Made by a program: the position numbers and the translations under genes | Source of the DNA: Rheinheimera sp. | GTDB taxonomy: Bacteria; Pseudomonadota; Gammaproteobacteria; Enterobacterales; Alteromonadaceae | DNA: 64,000 nt | Assembly (NCBI GenBank): GCA_003543135.1 | Contig: DPJG01000001.1 | Location: 102,229-166,228, forward strand | Direction of reading: 5' to 3' | Notes under the pieces: model-generated | What the model saw: only the letters and a program-made list of their open reading frames with translations | Databases searched by the model: none | Told to the model about the DNA's origin: nothing | Shown here: positions 1-8,792 of the stretch, piece after piece | Layout: each line of letters opens with the position of its first letter | How positions within the stretch are numbered: position 1 is the first letter of the stretch

Positions 1-2
1 TT

Positions 3-221
3 TTACAGCAACATTTTGTGTTAAAAACCGCCGAAGATTCTTGTGTGCAGCTACAGCCACTTAAAGCACCGCTGACCGGTTTTTACCGTTATATCGCGCT
101 TTGTGGCAAAGAGCGGCTGCAGCAGATTGAGCTGCTGGAACTATCCGGTAATCGCAGTGAAATTAAGCTCAGCCCGCAGCAGGCTGCGAAGGTCAAACAA
201 ACTACAGGCAAAACACAGTGA
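3..221 (+). CDS. LolA-like outer-membrane lipoprotein carrier, C-terminal end only (APE cluster)
   Basis: This is an open frame entering from the left edge and ending at TGA 219-221, so only about the last 72 residues are visible. The residues form alternating beta-type stretches (GFYRYIALCGKERLQQIELLEL) as in the C-terminal half of LolA-fold carriers. The identification leans on context: in aryl-polyene clusters a LolA-like gene sits directly before the MMPL exporter, as here. The stop overlaps the GTG start of the exporter. By family it would be a periplasmic chaperone helping to move the polyene lipid to the outer membrane. A GTG at 18 could start a short protein, but the frame is open to the window edge, so the gene is taken as truncated by the window. 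Confidence 0.6.
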   Translation, partial: LQQHFVLKTAEDSCVQLQPLKAPLTGFYRYIALCGKERLQQIELLELSGNRSEIKLSPQQAAKVKQTTGKTQ

Positions 222-2524
222 GCCGGTTTTTGTCACCAGGTCGCTGGCTGAAATGGGGCTGCTGGCTGGGTACCCTCTTTATGCTGTTGGCTTATTTAGC
301 CTGGCAGCTGCCACAGCGGCACTGGAGCAGCAGTATCACAGCAGCTTTTCCGGCTGCAGCGGACTGGCAAAGGGATGTGCTGGCAGACCACAACGCCAGC
401 CGTCAGTTGCGACTGGTGCTGACCGGCCTTGATGCCGAAACGTTAGCCCAGGTGGCGACAGCTTTACAACAAAACACGTTATTGCCCTCAGATGGTGTGG
501 CTCCGGCCGCGCTGAGCTGGATCACGCCTGAGCAGCAGCTGGCGCAGCTGCAGGCTTATATTGGCCGCAGCGCCGGTTTGCTGATAAGCCCCGCAGCACA
601 ACAACAATTGGCCAATGGTCAGTACGCGCAGCTGACCGAGGCCGGCTGGCAAAGGTTGTTCAGCCCGGTGCCTTTTCAGCAGGCGGCATTGGCACAAGAT
701 CCGCTGTTATTGTCGCAGCAGGCCATTGAAGCCCTGCTGGCTTCGTTGCAGCAACCAGAGCAGCAGTTAACGGCCGCCGGCGGTTTTTTGACCGGCAACA
801 GCGATGGCCAGCATTTTGTGTTGTTACACGCACAAATGTCGATTGACCCTTTTGACACTGCGCTGGCGGTGCCGCTGCATGCAGCTTTGCAGCAGCAACT
901 GACCAAGTTGCAACAGCAATATCCGGCTTTGCGCTGGTATCACAGTGGGGTGTTGTTTCATGCTGTGAAAGCCGCACAAAGGGCCCAGGCGGAAATGAGC
1001 TGGTATGGTGGTTTGTCGTTGCTGGCCATAGTGCTGTTGCTCGGGCTGGTGTTTGCCAGTGCCACGCCTTTGTTGCTGGCGCTTGCCACTTTAACCACAG
1101 CTGCGCTGGCAGGGCTTGCTGCAGTGGTTTGGTTATTTCCGGCGCCTCATGTCCTGGCTTTTGTGTTTGCCACTACCCTGATCGGTGTCGCCATTGATTA
1201 TTCGTTTCATGGGGTATTGGCAGTGCAGCAGGGCGCGGCTTTTTTCCGCCGCATGCTGCCTGGGTTGAGTCTGAGTTTGTTGTCCACTTTGTTAGGTTAT
1301 GCCGCTTTATTGTTATTACCTATGACCATTCTGAATCAGGTGGCGGTGTTTATGCTGACCGGCCTGACAGTGGCTTATCTGATGGTGCGTTGGTTATATC
1401 CGGCTGTGTTGCAACAGGGGGGGCTGCCAGTTTCTGCTGTGGCCAGACGCTGTGCAACTGCGGTCATTCGTTGCTGGCAGCTGCTGACGCTGCGCCAGAG
1501 CTGGGGCTTGCTGCTGGGCGCCGCTGGCTGTTCCGTGCTGGTTTTTCTGTCGGTTTATCAGTTCAGCGATGATGTTCGTGCTTTTAATCAGCTCGACCCG
1601 CAACTGAAAATGCATGAACAACAAGTGCAGCTGTACAGCGGCCAACGCTTTGACAACAAATTTTTGCTGGTGTCGGCCGATGATCCACAAACCTTGTTAC
1701 AGCGCGAAAGCCAGTTAAAGCCATTGCTACAAAGCTGGCAACAACAGGGCGGGCTGGCGGGCTGGCAAGCGTTATCCGACTGGCTACCGTCACAGCAGGC
1801 CCAGCAGCAACTGCAACAGCAGTTACAACAGGCTTATCAGTCGGCGGTATTCAGTCGTTATTTTGATGAACTGGGTTTGGCTGTGCCGGCGCCGATCAGT
1901 CAATGGCTGACCACGGCAGATCTGCCGGACTTTCTGGCGCAGCAGTTGTTTCAGCCAAAAGCCGGGCTTGGTGCACCGCCTTATGTCAGTGTGATTTTAT
2001 TGCGTGACGCCAGGCTGGATGCTGTGCAGTTATCACAGCTGCCCGCCAGTGCCAACGCTCTGTATTTTGACCCTGTTGCTGATGCATCAGCCCGGGTAGC
2101 GGCAGTGCGGCAGTTATTGCTGCAAGGGCTGATGCTGGCGGTATCCGCAGCTTTGTTATTGTTATGCTGGTGGTACGGTTTGCGCCAGACTGCCGCTATT
2201 GCGTTGTTTTTACTGGTGGCCGTGCTCAGTGCACTGAATGTCAGCCTGCTGCTGGGACAAGCGCTGACCTTGTTCCACCTGGTCGGGGTGCTGCTGGTGG
2301 TGGCGCTGGCTTTTGATTACGCCATTTTTTTTGTGTCGGGGCTCGATACTGAAGAAGTGCAGCTGGCCGTTGGCCTGTCGGCGCTGACCAGTATGCTGGC
2401 TTTTGGCATGTTGGCTTTTAGCCAAACGCCGGTGATCGCAGGTTTTGGCCTGACAGTGTTAACGGGCATTCTGGTGGCTGTGCTGACAGCGCCAGTATTA
2501 ATAAAAATCGGGGTTAAGGAGTAA
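218..2524 (+). CDS. MMPL/RND-family exporter of the aryl-polyene cluster
   Basis: A 768-residue inner-membrane protein with two similar halves. Each half has one N-terminal membrane segment (near residues 12-32 and 425-445), a large periplasmic domain, then a block of hydrophobic helices (about 255-400 and 630-765). This is the MMPL (RND superfamily) layout. DYSFHG and DYAIFF in the two helix blocks match the conserved intramembrane Asp-Tyr pairs that carry protons in this family. Inferred role: proton-driven export of the APE lipid toward the LolA-like carrier. The start is GTG at 218, overlapping the previous stop in a GTGA arrangement, with an AGG about nine bases upstream. The periplasmic parts are very rich in glutamine, as are many proteins in this window. 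Confidence 0.85.
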   Translation: MSRFLSPGRWLKWGCWLGTLFMLLAYLAWQLPQRHWSSSITAAFPAAADWQRDVLADHNASRQLRLVLTGLDAETLAQVATALQQNTLLPSDGVAPAALSWITPEQQLAQLQAYIGRSAGLLISPAAQQQLANGQYAQLTEAGWQRLFSPVPFQQAALAQDPLLLSQQAIEALLASLQQPEQQLTAAGGFLTGNSDGQHFVLLHAQMSIDPFDTALAVPLHAALQQQLTKLQQQYPALRWYHSGVLFHAVKAAQRAQAEMSWYGGLSLLAIVLLLGLVFASATPLLLALATLTTAALAGLAAVVWLFPAPHVLAFVFATTLIGVAIDYSFHGVLAVQQGAAFFRRMLPGLSLSLLSTLLGYAALLLLPMTILNQVAVFMLTGLTVAYLMVRWLYPAVLQQGGLPVSAVARRCATAVIRCWQLLTLRQSWGLLLGAAGCSVLVFLSVYQFSDDVRAFNQLDPQLKMHEQQVQLYSGQRFDNKFLLVSADDPQTLLQRESQLKPLLQSWQQQGGLAGWQALSDWLPSQQAQQQLQQQLQQAYQSAVFSRYFDELGLAVPAPISQWLTTADLPDFLAQQLFQPKAGLGAPPYVSVILLRDARLDAVQLSQLPASANALYFDPVADASARVAAVRQLLLQGLMLAVSAALLLLCWWYGLRQTAAIALFLLVAVLSALNVSLLLGQALTLFHLVGVLLVVALAFDYAIFFVSGLDTEEVQLAVGLSALTSMLAFGMLAFSQTPVIAGFGLTVLTGILVAVLTAPVLIKIGVKE

Positions 2525-2531
2525 TCAACCG

Positions 2532-3779
2532 ATGTCGACCACATTTTTACCTTTATACGATGTGATAATTATTGGTGCCGGGCCTGCCGGTGCCTGCGCC
2601 GGTGCTTTATTAAGCCGCGCCGGAAAAACCGTGCTTTGTGTGGAAAAATCCCATTTTCCGCGTTTTTCAATTGGCGAAAGTTTATTGCCCCATTGTATGG
2701 AGTTTTTAGCCGAAGCGGGTTTGCTGGAAGGTCTGGAGCAACAGGCGCAATCTTTAGGTTTTCAGTTTAAAAATGGTGCCGCATTTTTAAAAAATGGCAT
2801 GCGCACTGAATTTGATTTTACCCGCAAGTTTTCCCAGGGTCCTGGCACCACGTATCAGGTAAAAAGAGCGCCTTTTGATGCTTTGCTGGCAGATGGTGCC
2901 GCAGCGCAGGGCGTTGACATCCGTTACGGGCTGGAAGTGACAGACTTTGTTTATCCGGATGCTGATTTGGTACAACTGACAGTGCGCGATGAACAAGGTG
3001 AACAACATCAATTAAGCTGCAAATTTGTGCTGGACGCTTCAGGTTTTGGCCGGGTGTTGCCGCGGTTATTAGACTTAGAAACACCATCGGGTTTTCCGGT
3101 ACGTCAGGCCTGTTTTTGCCATATCCGTGATGGCATCACAGATCCGGCTTTTGATCGCAATAAAATTTTAATCACCGTACACCCCACTTTGCATGATGTC
3201 TGGTACTGGTTGATCCCGTTCAGCGATGGCACTGCCAGTCTGGGGGTTGTAGGGGCCACCAATCGTTTTGCTGCTGATGACACAGCGTCGGCCTCGTTAT
3301 GGCAAAAAGTAGCGGATGAAGCGGATTTAGCACTGTTATTGGCCAATGCCGAAGCTATTAATGACGTCCGCAGTCTGGTGGGCTATTCCGCCAATGTGGG
3401 CGCTCTGGCCGGTGACAGGTACGCTCTGCTTGGCAATGCCGGTGAGTTTCTCGACCCGGTGTTTTCCTCAGGTGTCACTATTGCACTGCGCTCGGCCAGC
3501 ACTGCAGTACCGTTGGTGCTGAAGCAGCTGGAAGGTGGGGCGGTGGACTGGGACAAAGAATATACCCAACCGCTGCGTCAGGGCATCAGCACCTTCCGGC
3601 AGTTTGTGGAGGCCTGGTATGACGGTCGGTTCCAGAACATTATTTTTAATGATCAGCGTCAGGAGCAGGTCAGTCAGATGATTTCTGCCATTCTGGCCGG
3701 TTATGCCTGGGATCAAAAAAATCCTTATGTGGCAGAAACGAAAAAACGTTTACAAACCCTGAGTGAAATATGCGCTTAA
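2532..3779 (+). CDS. FAD-dependent oxidoreductase, tryptophan-halogenase-like (APE cluster)
   Basis: A 415-residue flavoprotein. The N-terminal Rossmann motif GAGPAG is at residues 15-20, followed by the acidic end of the second strand (VEKS, 37-40). A second FAD contact looks like GDRYALLGNAGEFLDPVFSSG near 295-315. Two halogenase signatures are visible: WYWLIP (residues 224-229) fits WxWxIP, and Lys80 in GFQFKNG lies where flavin-dependent tryptophan halogenases carry the lysine that relays hypohalous acid. Similar genes lie in xanthomonadin and flexirubin-type clusters, and xanthomonadins are brominated aryl polyenes. Whether this enzyme halogenates or only oxidises is not settled by the sequence. 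A GGAG about 10 bases upstream supports the ATG. The end overlaps the next gene by 10 bases. Confidence 0.8.
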   Translation: MSTTFLPLYDVIIIGAGPAGACAGALLSRAGKTVLCVEKSHFPRFSIGESLLPHCMEFLAEAGLLEGLEQQAQSLGFQFKNGAAFLKNGMRTEFDFTRKFSQGPGTTYQVKRAPFDALLADGAAAQGVDIRYGLEVTDFVYPDADLVQLTVRDEQGEQHQLSCKFVLDASGFGRVLPRLLDLETPSGFPVRQACFCHIRDGITDPAFDRNKILITVHPTLHDVWYWLIPFSDGTASLGVVGATNRFAADDTASASLWQKVADEADLALLLANAEAINDVRSLVGYSANVGALAGDRYALLGNAGEFLDPVFSSGVTIALRSASTAVPLVLKQLEGGAVDWDKEYTQPLRQGISTFRQFVEAWYDGRFQNIIFNDQRQEQVSQMISAILAGYAWDQKNPYVAETKKRLQTLSEICA

Positions 3780-4330
3780 CCCTGCTGTTGCTGCTGACTT
3801 TGGCCTTGAGCGCCTGCCAGTTATGGCAGCAAGGCCCTTTGTATTATCCATACGCTGGCGGCGGTTATCAGTTGCAGACCCGCTGGCCAGGCCCTTCACA
3901 GCAGTTGCTGCAGCAGGTGCAGTTTGCGGCCGGTTCGCGCCAGCAGGAATTCTTACTCAGTGTGCAGTTATTACCGGAGCAAATTTTGCTGGTGGCCTTG
4001 TCGCCACTGGGCCATGAGCTGGGGCGGGTGGAATTAACAGCCGGAGGCAGGTTACAGCAGCAGGGGCAGGCGCCTTTTTCTGACCGTTCTTTTGCCGTGC
4101 AATTGCTGGCGCAGATGCAATGGAGTTTGTGGCCGCTGACACAAATTCAGCCAGGACTTGATGATTTACAGATAACGCAGCAGCAACAGCAAAGGTTATT
4201 GCTGGATAAAAATGCTCAGGCTGTATTAACCATTAATGGGGTCGGCCCGCTGACTACAGGGCAGGTCACCGAAATCAGCCAGCCAGATTACCGGCTCAGG
4301 CTGACCACAGTGCAACAGGATTTTTTATGA
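3770..4330 (+). CDS. DUF3261-type lipoprotein of the aryl-polyene cluster
   Basis: A 186-residue protein with a lipoprotein signal: hydrophobic MRLTLLLLLTLA, then lipobox LSAC with Cys16 as the acylated residue. The mature part is short beta-strand-rich sequence (FLLSVQLLPEQILLVALSPLG), consistent with the DUF3261 lipoproteins found in APE clusters. A LolB-like role in receiving the polyene lipid at the outer membrane is plausible but inferred. It overlaps its neighbours by 10 bases upstream and four bases (ATGA) downstream, so it is translated with the operon. Confidence 0.7.
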   Translation: MRLTLLLLLTLALSACQLWQQGPLYYPYAGGGYQLQTRWPGPSQQLLQQVQFAAGSRQQEFLLSVQLLPEQILLVALSPLGHELGRVELTAGGRLQQQGQAPFSDRSFAVQLLAQMQWSLWPLTQIQPGLDDLQITQQQQQRLLLDKNAQAVLTINGVGPLTTGQVTEISQPDYRLRLTTVQQDFL

Positions 4331-5562
4331 GCGCAGAGTTAACCACAACAACTGCAGCGCCGGTGTTGTCGGCACTGGGTATTTGTTGTGCTTTGGGCAC
4401 TTGCAAAAGCCAGGTGTGGCAGACCGCCGTTGCCGGCAGCAGAGCCGGTATGGTGTGGCGTGATGATTTATTACAGGCAGCGCAGCCCGTCGTGGTGGGG
4501 GCTGTTAGTGGCGAATTGCCAAAGCTGCCTGCGGCCTTAATGTCGCAGCAAAGCCGCAATAACAGCCTGGCCTATTGTGCTTATTTGCAGATTGCTGAAG
4601 AAGTAGCGCAGCTGAAACAACAATATGGCGCGCACCGTATTGCCGTGGTGATTGGCAGTAGTACCTCCGGCATTGCCGAGGGTGAACAGGCATTACAACA
4701 GCGTTTGCAAAATGGCAACTGGCCGGCGGATTACCATTATCAAAAACAGGAAATGGTGGCGCCAGCTCATTTTATTGCCGCTGCCGCTGGTGTGACCGGG
4801 CCTGCTTATGTGATTTCTACCGCTTGTTCGTCCAGTGCCAGGGCTTTAATCAGCGCCGCCAATTTATTAACCACAGGTTTGGCTGATGCAGTTATTGTCG
4901 GTGGCGTCGACTCGTTATGCCGCATGACGCTGCAGGGTTTTGCAGCACTGGAGTCTGTTGCTGCAGGTTTTTGTCAGCCTTTTGCTGCCGGGCGGGACGG
5001 CATTAATATTGGTGAAGGGGCCGCACTTTTTGTGATGCAGCGAAAGGCCGGTGCAGAGGCTTTTGGTAAGCCGCAGCAACTGATTGAACTGGCCGGAGCC
5101 GGCGCTGCCGCTGATGCATATCATATGTCAGCGCCGCATCCACAAGGGCGGGGGGCTGAAGCCGCTATCCGTCAGGCGTTGGCGCAGGCCGGGCTCAATG
5201 CTGCTGATCTGGGTTATATCAATTTGCACGGCACAGCGACACCGCTCAATGATGCGATGGAAAGTGCTGTGTTACAGCGCCTTGGTGCAGACAAAGTACC
5301 GGCCAGCTCCACTAAAAGTCTGACCGGTCATACACTGGGGGCCGCAGGTGCTATTGAAGCCGCCTTATGCTGGTTGTTATTGTCGGACTATAATGCGCCT
5401 TTTGATTTATTGCCGCAGGTACGGGACAAAGCGCCAGACCCTGAATTGCCAGCGCTGAATTTTGTTCAGCCAGATCAGCGCCAGAAGGTGTCGGTATGCC
5501 TGAGTAATTCTTTTGCTTTTGGTGGCAACAATGCTGCCGTGATTTTGAGAAGACAACGATGA
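4327..5562 (+). CDS. apeO: Beta-ketoacyl-ACP synthase, ApeO-like ketosynthase
   Basis: A 411-residue FabF-fold condensing enzyme. The Cys-His-His set is complete: Cys167 in TACSSS, His301 in NLHGTAT and His335 in LTGHTLGAAG, so this is a ketosynthase and not a chain-length factor. In the studied APE system ApeO pairs with the chain-length factor ApeC, which would lie upstream of this window. The product is the growing aryl-polyene chain on an acyl carrier protein. It starts within the stop of the lipoprotein gene (ATGA) and ends in another ATGA with the dehydratase gene. The assignment as ApeO rather than another FabF paralogue rests on its place directly before the ApeP-, ApeQ- and ApeR-like genes. 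Confidence 0.85.
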   Translation: MSAELTTTTAAPVLSALGICCALGTCKSQVWQTAVAGSRAGMVWRDDLLQAAQPVVVGAVSGELPKLPAALMSQQSRNNSLAYCAYLQIAEEVAQLKQQYGAHRIAVVIGSSTSGIAEGEQALQQRLQNGNWPADYHYQKQEMVAPAHFIAAAAGVTGPAYVISTACSSSARALISAANLLTTGLADAVIVGGVDSLCRMTLQGFAALESVAAGFCQPFAAGRDGINIGEGAALFVMQRKAGAEAFGKPQQLIELAGAGAAADAYHMSAPHPQGRGAEAAIRQALAQAGLNAADLGYINLHGTATPLNDAMESAVLQRLGADKVPASSTKSLTGHTLGAAGAIEAALCWLLLSDYNAPFDLLPQVRDKAPDPELPALNFVQPDQRQKVSVCLSNSFAFGGNNAAVILRRQR

Positions 5563-6014
5563 TAAGCGGTTATTCGCTGGAGCAATTATTGCCCCATGAT
5601 CACCCGATGATTTTACTGAGCCGTTTTATCGGGGCCGATGAAAACTCAGTGTACACAGAGGTGGATATCAGCAGTGCCAGCCCTTTTTATCAGGCTGAGT
5701 TACAGGCTGTCCCTGCTTATGTGGGGCTTGAGTATATGGCGCAAACTATTGCCTGTTATGCCGGTGCCAAAGCGCTGGCAGAGGGCGGTGCCGTGAAAAT
5801 TGGTTTTTTGCTTGGTTGTCGCAAATATGCACCCACCATCAGCCATTTTGCCGCAGGTACAGTGTTACAGCTGAAAGCCGAACAGCTGGTCACTGAAGAC
5901 TCAGGCCTGAGTGTGTTTTTATGTGAAATTTCGGCTAACGGCACTGTGCTGGTGCAGGCCAATTTAAATGTGTTTCAGCCAGAAAATCATCTGGACTGGT
6001 TAAAGGAGTCTTAA
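5559..6014 (+). CDS. apeP: 3-hydroxyacyl-ACP dehydratase, ApeP-like hot-dog protein
   Basis: A 151-residue hot-dog-fold protein opening with LLPHDHPMILLSRF, the N-terminal signature of the ApeP dehydratases. VPAYVGLEYMAQTIACYAG is the central helix that packs into the hot dog and carries the catalytic acidic residue in the family. It is predicted to remove water from the 3-hydroxyacyl-ACP intermediate so that conjugated double bonds build up. It overlaps the ketosynthase gene by four bases and is followed without a gap by the ketoreductase gene (TAA then ATG). Confidence 0.82.
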   Translation: MISGYSLEQLLPHDHPMILLSRFIGADENSVYTEVDISSASPFYQAELQAVPAYVGLEYMAQTIACYAGAKALAEGGAVKIGFLLGCRKYAPTISHFAAGTVLQLKAEQLVTEDSGLSVFLCEISANGTVLVQANLNVFQPENHLDWLKES

Positions 6015-6737
6015 ATGCAACGTTGTTTAGTGACAGGTTCGGGCCGCGGAATTGGCCGGGCCATTGCATTGCAGTTAGCCAAAGATGGTTTTGATGTCAC
6101 AGTGCATTGCCGCAGTGATGTGGCAAGTGCGCAAGAGGTGGCGGCGCAAATCCGTGCTATGGGGCGCCAGTCTCATGTATTGCAGTTTGATGTGGCCGAT
6201 CGGGCCACTGCCAAAAGCGTGCTGGAGCAGGATGTGGCAAGCCACGGTGCTTTTTACGCTGTGGTCTGTAATGCCGGTATCAGCCGCGACGGCGCTTTCC
6301 CTGCTTTAACAGAACAAGACTGGGATCAGGTGATCCACACCAATCTGGATGGTTTTTACAATGTGTTGCACCCGCTGGTGATGCCGATGATCCAGCTGAG
6401 AAAAGGCGGTCGTATCGTCACTATTGCTTCTGTGTCCGGTATTGCCGGCAACAGAGGCCAGGTCAATTATTCTGCGGCGAAAGCCGGTTTAATGGGTGCC
6501 ACCAAGGCGCTGGCACTGGAGCTTGCCAAACGCAAAATTACCGTCAATTGTGTGGCCCCTGGCCTGATTGAAACTGAGATGGTCAGCGACCTGCCTATTG
6601 ATGACATGTTGCAGCTGGTGCCACTGCGCCGCATGGGCACTGCCGAAGAAGTGGCGGCCACTGTCAGCTTTTTATGTTCAGAGCCTGCGGCTTATATTAC
6701 CCGTCAGGTGATTTCAGTAAACGGCGGGATGATCTGA
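6015..6737 (+). CDS. apeQ: 3-oxoacyl-ACP reductase, FabG/ApeQ-like short-chain dehydrogenase
   Basis: A 240-residue short-chain dehydrogenase. The nucleotide motif TGSGRGIG is at residues 7-14, NAG is near residue 86, and the catalytic Ser-Tyr-Lys set is in IASVSG and YSAAK (near 137, 150 and 154). The C-terminal ISVNGGMI is typical of FabG. It is expected to reduce the beta-keto group with NADPH after each condensation. The next gene starts on the last base of its stop codon (TGATG), which marks it as an inner gene of the cluster. Confidence 0.88.
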   Translation: MQRCLVTGSGRGIGRAIALQLAKDGFDVTVHCRSDVASAQEVAAQIRAMGRQSHVLQFDVADRATAKSVLEQDVASHGAFYAVVCNAGISRDGAFPALTEQDWDQVIHTNLDGFYNVLHPLVMPMIQLRKGGRIVTIASVSGIAGNRGQVNYSAAKAGLMGATKALALELAKRKITVNCVAPGLIETEMVSDLPIDDMLQLVPLRRMGTAEEVAATVSFLCSEPAAYITRQVISVNGGMI

Positions 6738-7990
6738 TGAAAAGAGTGGTTGTGACCGGCATGTCGGCCATTACGGCTTTGGGTCAGGATTGGGCCAGTT
6801 TCCGGCAGAATCTGGCGCTGGGCAAAAGTGCCACCCGTTATATGCCTGAGTGGGATTGTTATAGCGACTTAAGCACCCGCCTGGCCGCGCCTGTTACCGA
6901 TTTTGAACGGCCGGCGCATTATTCCCGTAAATTAACCCGCTCTATGGGGCGGGTGTCGCTGATGGCCACCCGTGCGACCGAAGTGGCGCTGCAGGACGCT
7001 GGCTTAACTGAGCATCCGGCTTTAACGGACGGCCGTTGTGGTATTGCCTATGGTTCGTCCACCGGCAGTACCGAGCCTATCAGTGCCTTTGGCCGTATGC
7101 TGGAACAACACAGCATGGCCGGAGTGACAGCCACCAGTTATATCCAGATGATGGCCCATACCACAGCGGTGAATCTGGGGGTGTTTTTTGGCATTAAAGG
7201 CCGGATTTATACCACAAGTTCAGCCTGTACTTCGGCATCCCAGGGTATTGGTTATGCGTATGAAGCCATTAAGTTTGGCCGTCAGACACTGATGGTGGCC
7301 GGTGGTGCGGAAGAGCTTTGTGTCACCGAAGCTGCAGTGTTCGACACTCTTTACGCGACCAGCACCCGCAATCAGCAACCTGAGCTGACCCCCAGACCAT
7401 TTGACCGCAACAGGGATGGTCTGGTGATAGGCGAAGGTGCAGGTACTTTAATTCTGGAAGAACTGGAACACGCCTTAGCCCGTGGCGCCCGCATTTATGC
7501 TGAAGTGGTCGGTTTTGGCACCAACTCAGATGGTTTACATGTCACCCAGCCGTCGGCGCCAACCATGGAGCAGGCGATGCGGCTGGCATTGCAGGACGCC
7601 GCTTTAGCGCCGGGCGCTATTGGTTATGTCAATGCCCATGGCACCGCAACCGACAGAGGTGATGTGGCTGAAACCGAAGCAACGGCCCGGGTGTTTGGCC
7701 CAGCCATGCCGATCAGTTCGCTGAAAAGTTATCTTGGCCACACGCTGGGTGCTTGTGGTGCTATTGAAAGCTGGGCAAGCATCAATATGATGCGTGACAA
7801 CTGGTATGCACCCACGCTGAATCTGGCTGAGGTGGATAACGCCTGTGCACAGCTTGACTATATCAGGGGCACAGGCCGCGAATTTCAGTCAGCGTATGTG
7901 ATGAGCAATAACTTTGCGTTTGGCGGCATCAATACCTCCTTGATTTTCCGCAACTGGAACGACACAACGACAGCGCAGGGCAACGGCTGA
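6737..7990 (+). CDS. apeR: Beta-ketoacyl-ACP synthase II-like, ApeR
   Basis: A 417-residue FabF-family ketosynthase with an intact Cys164 (SSACTSAS), His301 (NAHGTATD) and His335 (YLGHTLGACG). In the APE pathway ApeR acts as a separate homodimeric ketosynthase, thought to take early condensation steps. The start chosen is the ATG overlapping the reductase stop (TGATG), giving MKRVVVTGMS, the normal FabF N-terminus. A start 63 bases upstream would add a tail not seen in the family. The gene after it also starts on its final base. Confidence 0.87.
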   Translation: MKRVVVTGMSAITALGQDWASFRQNLALGKSATRYMPEWDCYSDLSTRLAAPVTDFERPAHYSRKLTRSMGRVSLMATRATEVALQDAGLTEHPALTDGRCGIAYGSSTGSTEPISAFGRMLEQHSMAGVTATSYIQMMAHTTAVNLGVFFGIKGRIYTTSSACTSASQGIGYAYEAIKFGRQTLMVAGGAEELCVTEAAVFDTLYATSTRNQQPELTPRPFDRNRDGLVIGEGAGTLILEELEHALARGARIYAEVVGFGTNSDGLHVTQPSAPTMEQAMRLALQDAALAPGAIGYVNAHGTATDRGDVAETEATARVFGPAMPISSLKSYLGHTLGACGAIESWASINMMRDNWYAPTLNLAEVDNACAQLDYIRGTGREFQSAYVMSNNFAFGGINTSLIFRNWNDTTTAQGNG

Positions 7991-8778
7991 TGCAACCGCT
8001 GTTGTCGCGCATACTGTGTAGCATATTGCTGCTGGGCCCCTGCGCTGTTTCGGCTGCGCAGGGGGAATATCAGCTCGGAGTAGGCACGCTGGCGGCGACT
8101 CAGCCGCATTATCCAGGCTCAGCGCAGTCGGCGCATTTTGTCTGGCCTGTACCTTATTTTACTTACCGCAGTGCGCAGCTGCAGATTGACCGGCAGGGCG
8201 CCACAGGTTTATTGGCACAAGGCGAGCACTGGGCGCTCAACCTGAGTCTGGCCGGAGCTCTGGCAGTCGACAGTGACAAAAACCAGTTGCGTCAGGGCAT
8301 GCCGGCGCTGGACTGGATTGCAGAAATTGGCCCTGCGCTGGATGTTCAGCTGACGCCTAACCTGCAATTACGCTTACCGGTCAGAGCTGCCTTTGCCACA
8401 GATTTTAAACAAGGCTCAGCTATTGGCTGGCGGTTTGAACCTCAGCTGCGTTACCAACAGGCAGTGGCAGAGGCTGTTCAGTGGGAGTCGGTGTTGTCAC
8501 TGGCGGCAAGCAGCAAAGCTTATCATCAGTATTTTTATGGGGTTGCGCCAGAGTACAGCCTGGCAACCAGGCCTGAATACAGCGCCAGCGGTGGTTTTAG
8601 TGGCTGGCGTTTTGCCAATGGTCTGAGTTTGCGACAAGGCGACTGGTGGTTTGCTGTGTACAGCAGGTATGACTATCTGGCTGATGCCACTGTTGCCGAT
8701 AGCCCACTATTGGTGAAAGAGCATCAGCTCAGTGCCGGTTTTGTCGTGGTAAAAATTCTCAAAACCGGCCTCTGGTAA
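7990..8778 (+). CDS. MipA/OmpV-family outer-membrane protein
   Basis: A 262-residue protein with a signal peptide (cleavage near VSAAQ, residue 22) followed by repeated amphipathic beta strands and aromatic turns, ending in a hydrophobic strand with a terminal tryptophan as usual for outer-membrane barrels. GEYQLGVGTLAATQPHYPG and FVWPVPYFTYRS are typical of the MipA/OmpV family. The start overlaps the ApeR stop by one base (TGATG), so it is co-transcribed with the APE cluster. This placement suggests an envelope role linked to the polyene, though family members elsewhere serve peptidoglycan or transport functions. Confidence 0.78.
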   Translation: MQPLLSRILCSILLLGPCAVSAAQGEYQLGVGTLAATQPHYPGSAQSAHFVWPVPYFTYRSAQLQIDRQGATGLLAQGEHWALNLSLAGALAVDSDKNQLRQGMPALDWIAEIGPALDVQLTPNLQLRLPVRAAFATDFKQGSAIGWRFEPQLRYQQAVAEAVQWESVLSLAASSKAYHQYFYGVAPEYSLATRPEYSASGGFSGWRFANGLSLRQGDWWFAVYSRYDYLADATVADSPLLVKEHQLSAGFVVVKILKTGLW

Positions 8779-8792
8779 TACCGCCGGGCGGC

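Noticed and set aside
660-977. Minus-strand frame inside the MMPL exporter gene
   Set aside because: It is a shadow of the exporter coding sequence with no ribosome site and an implausible composition.
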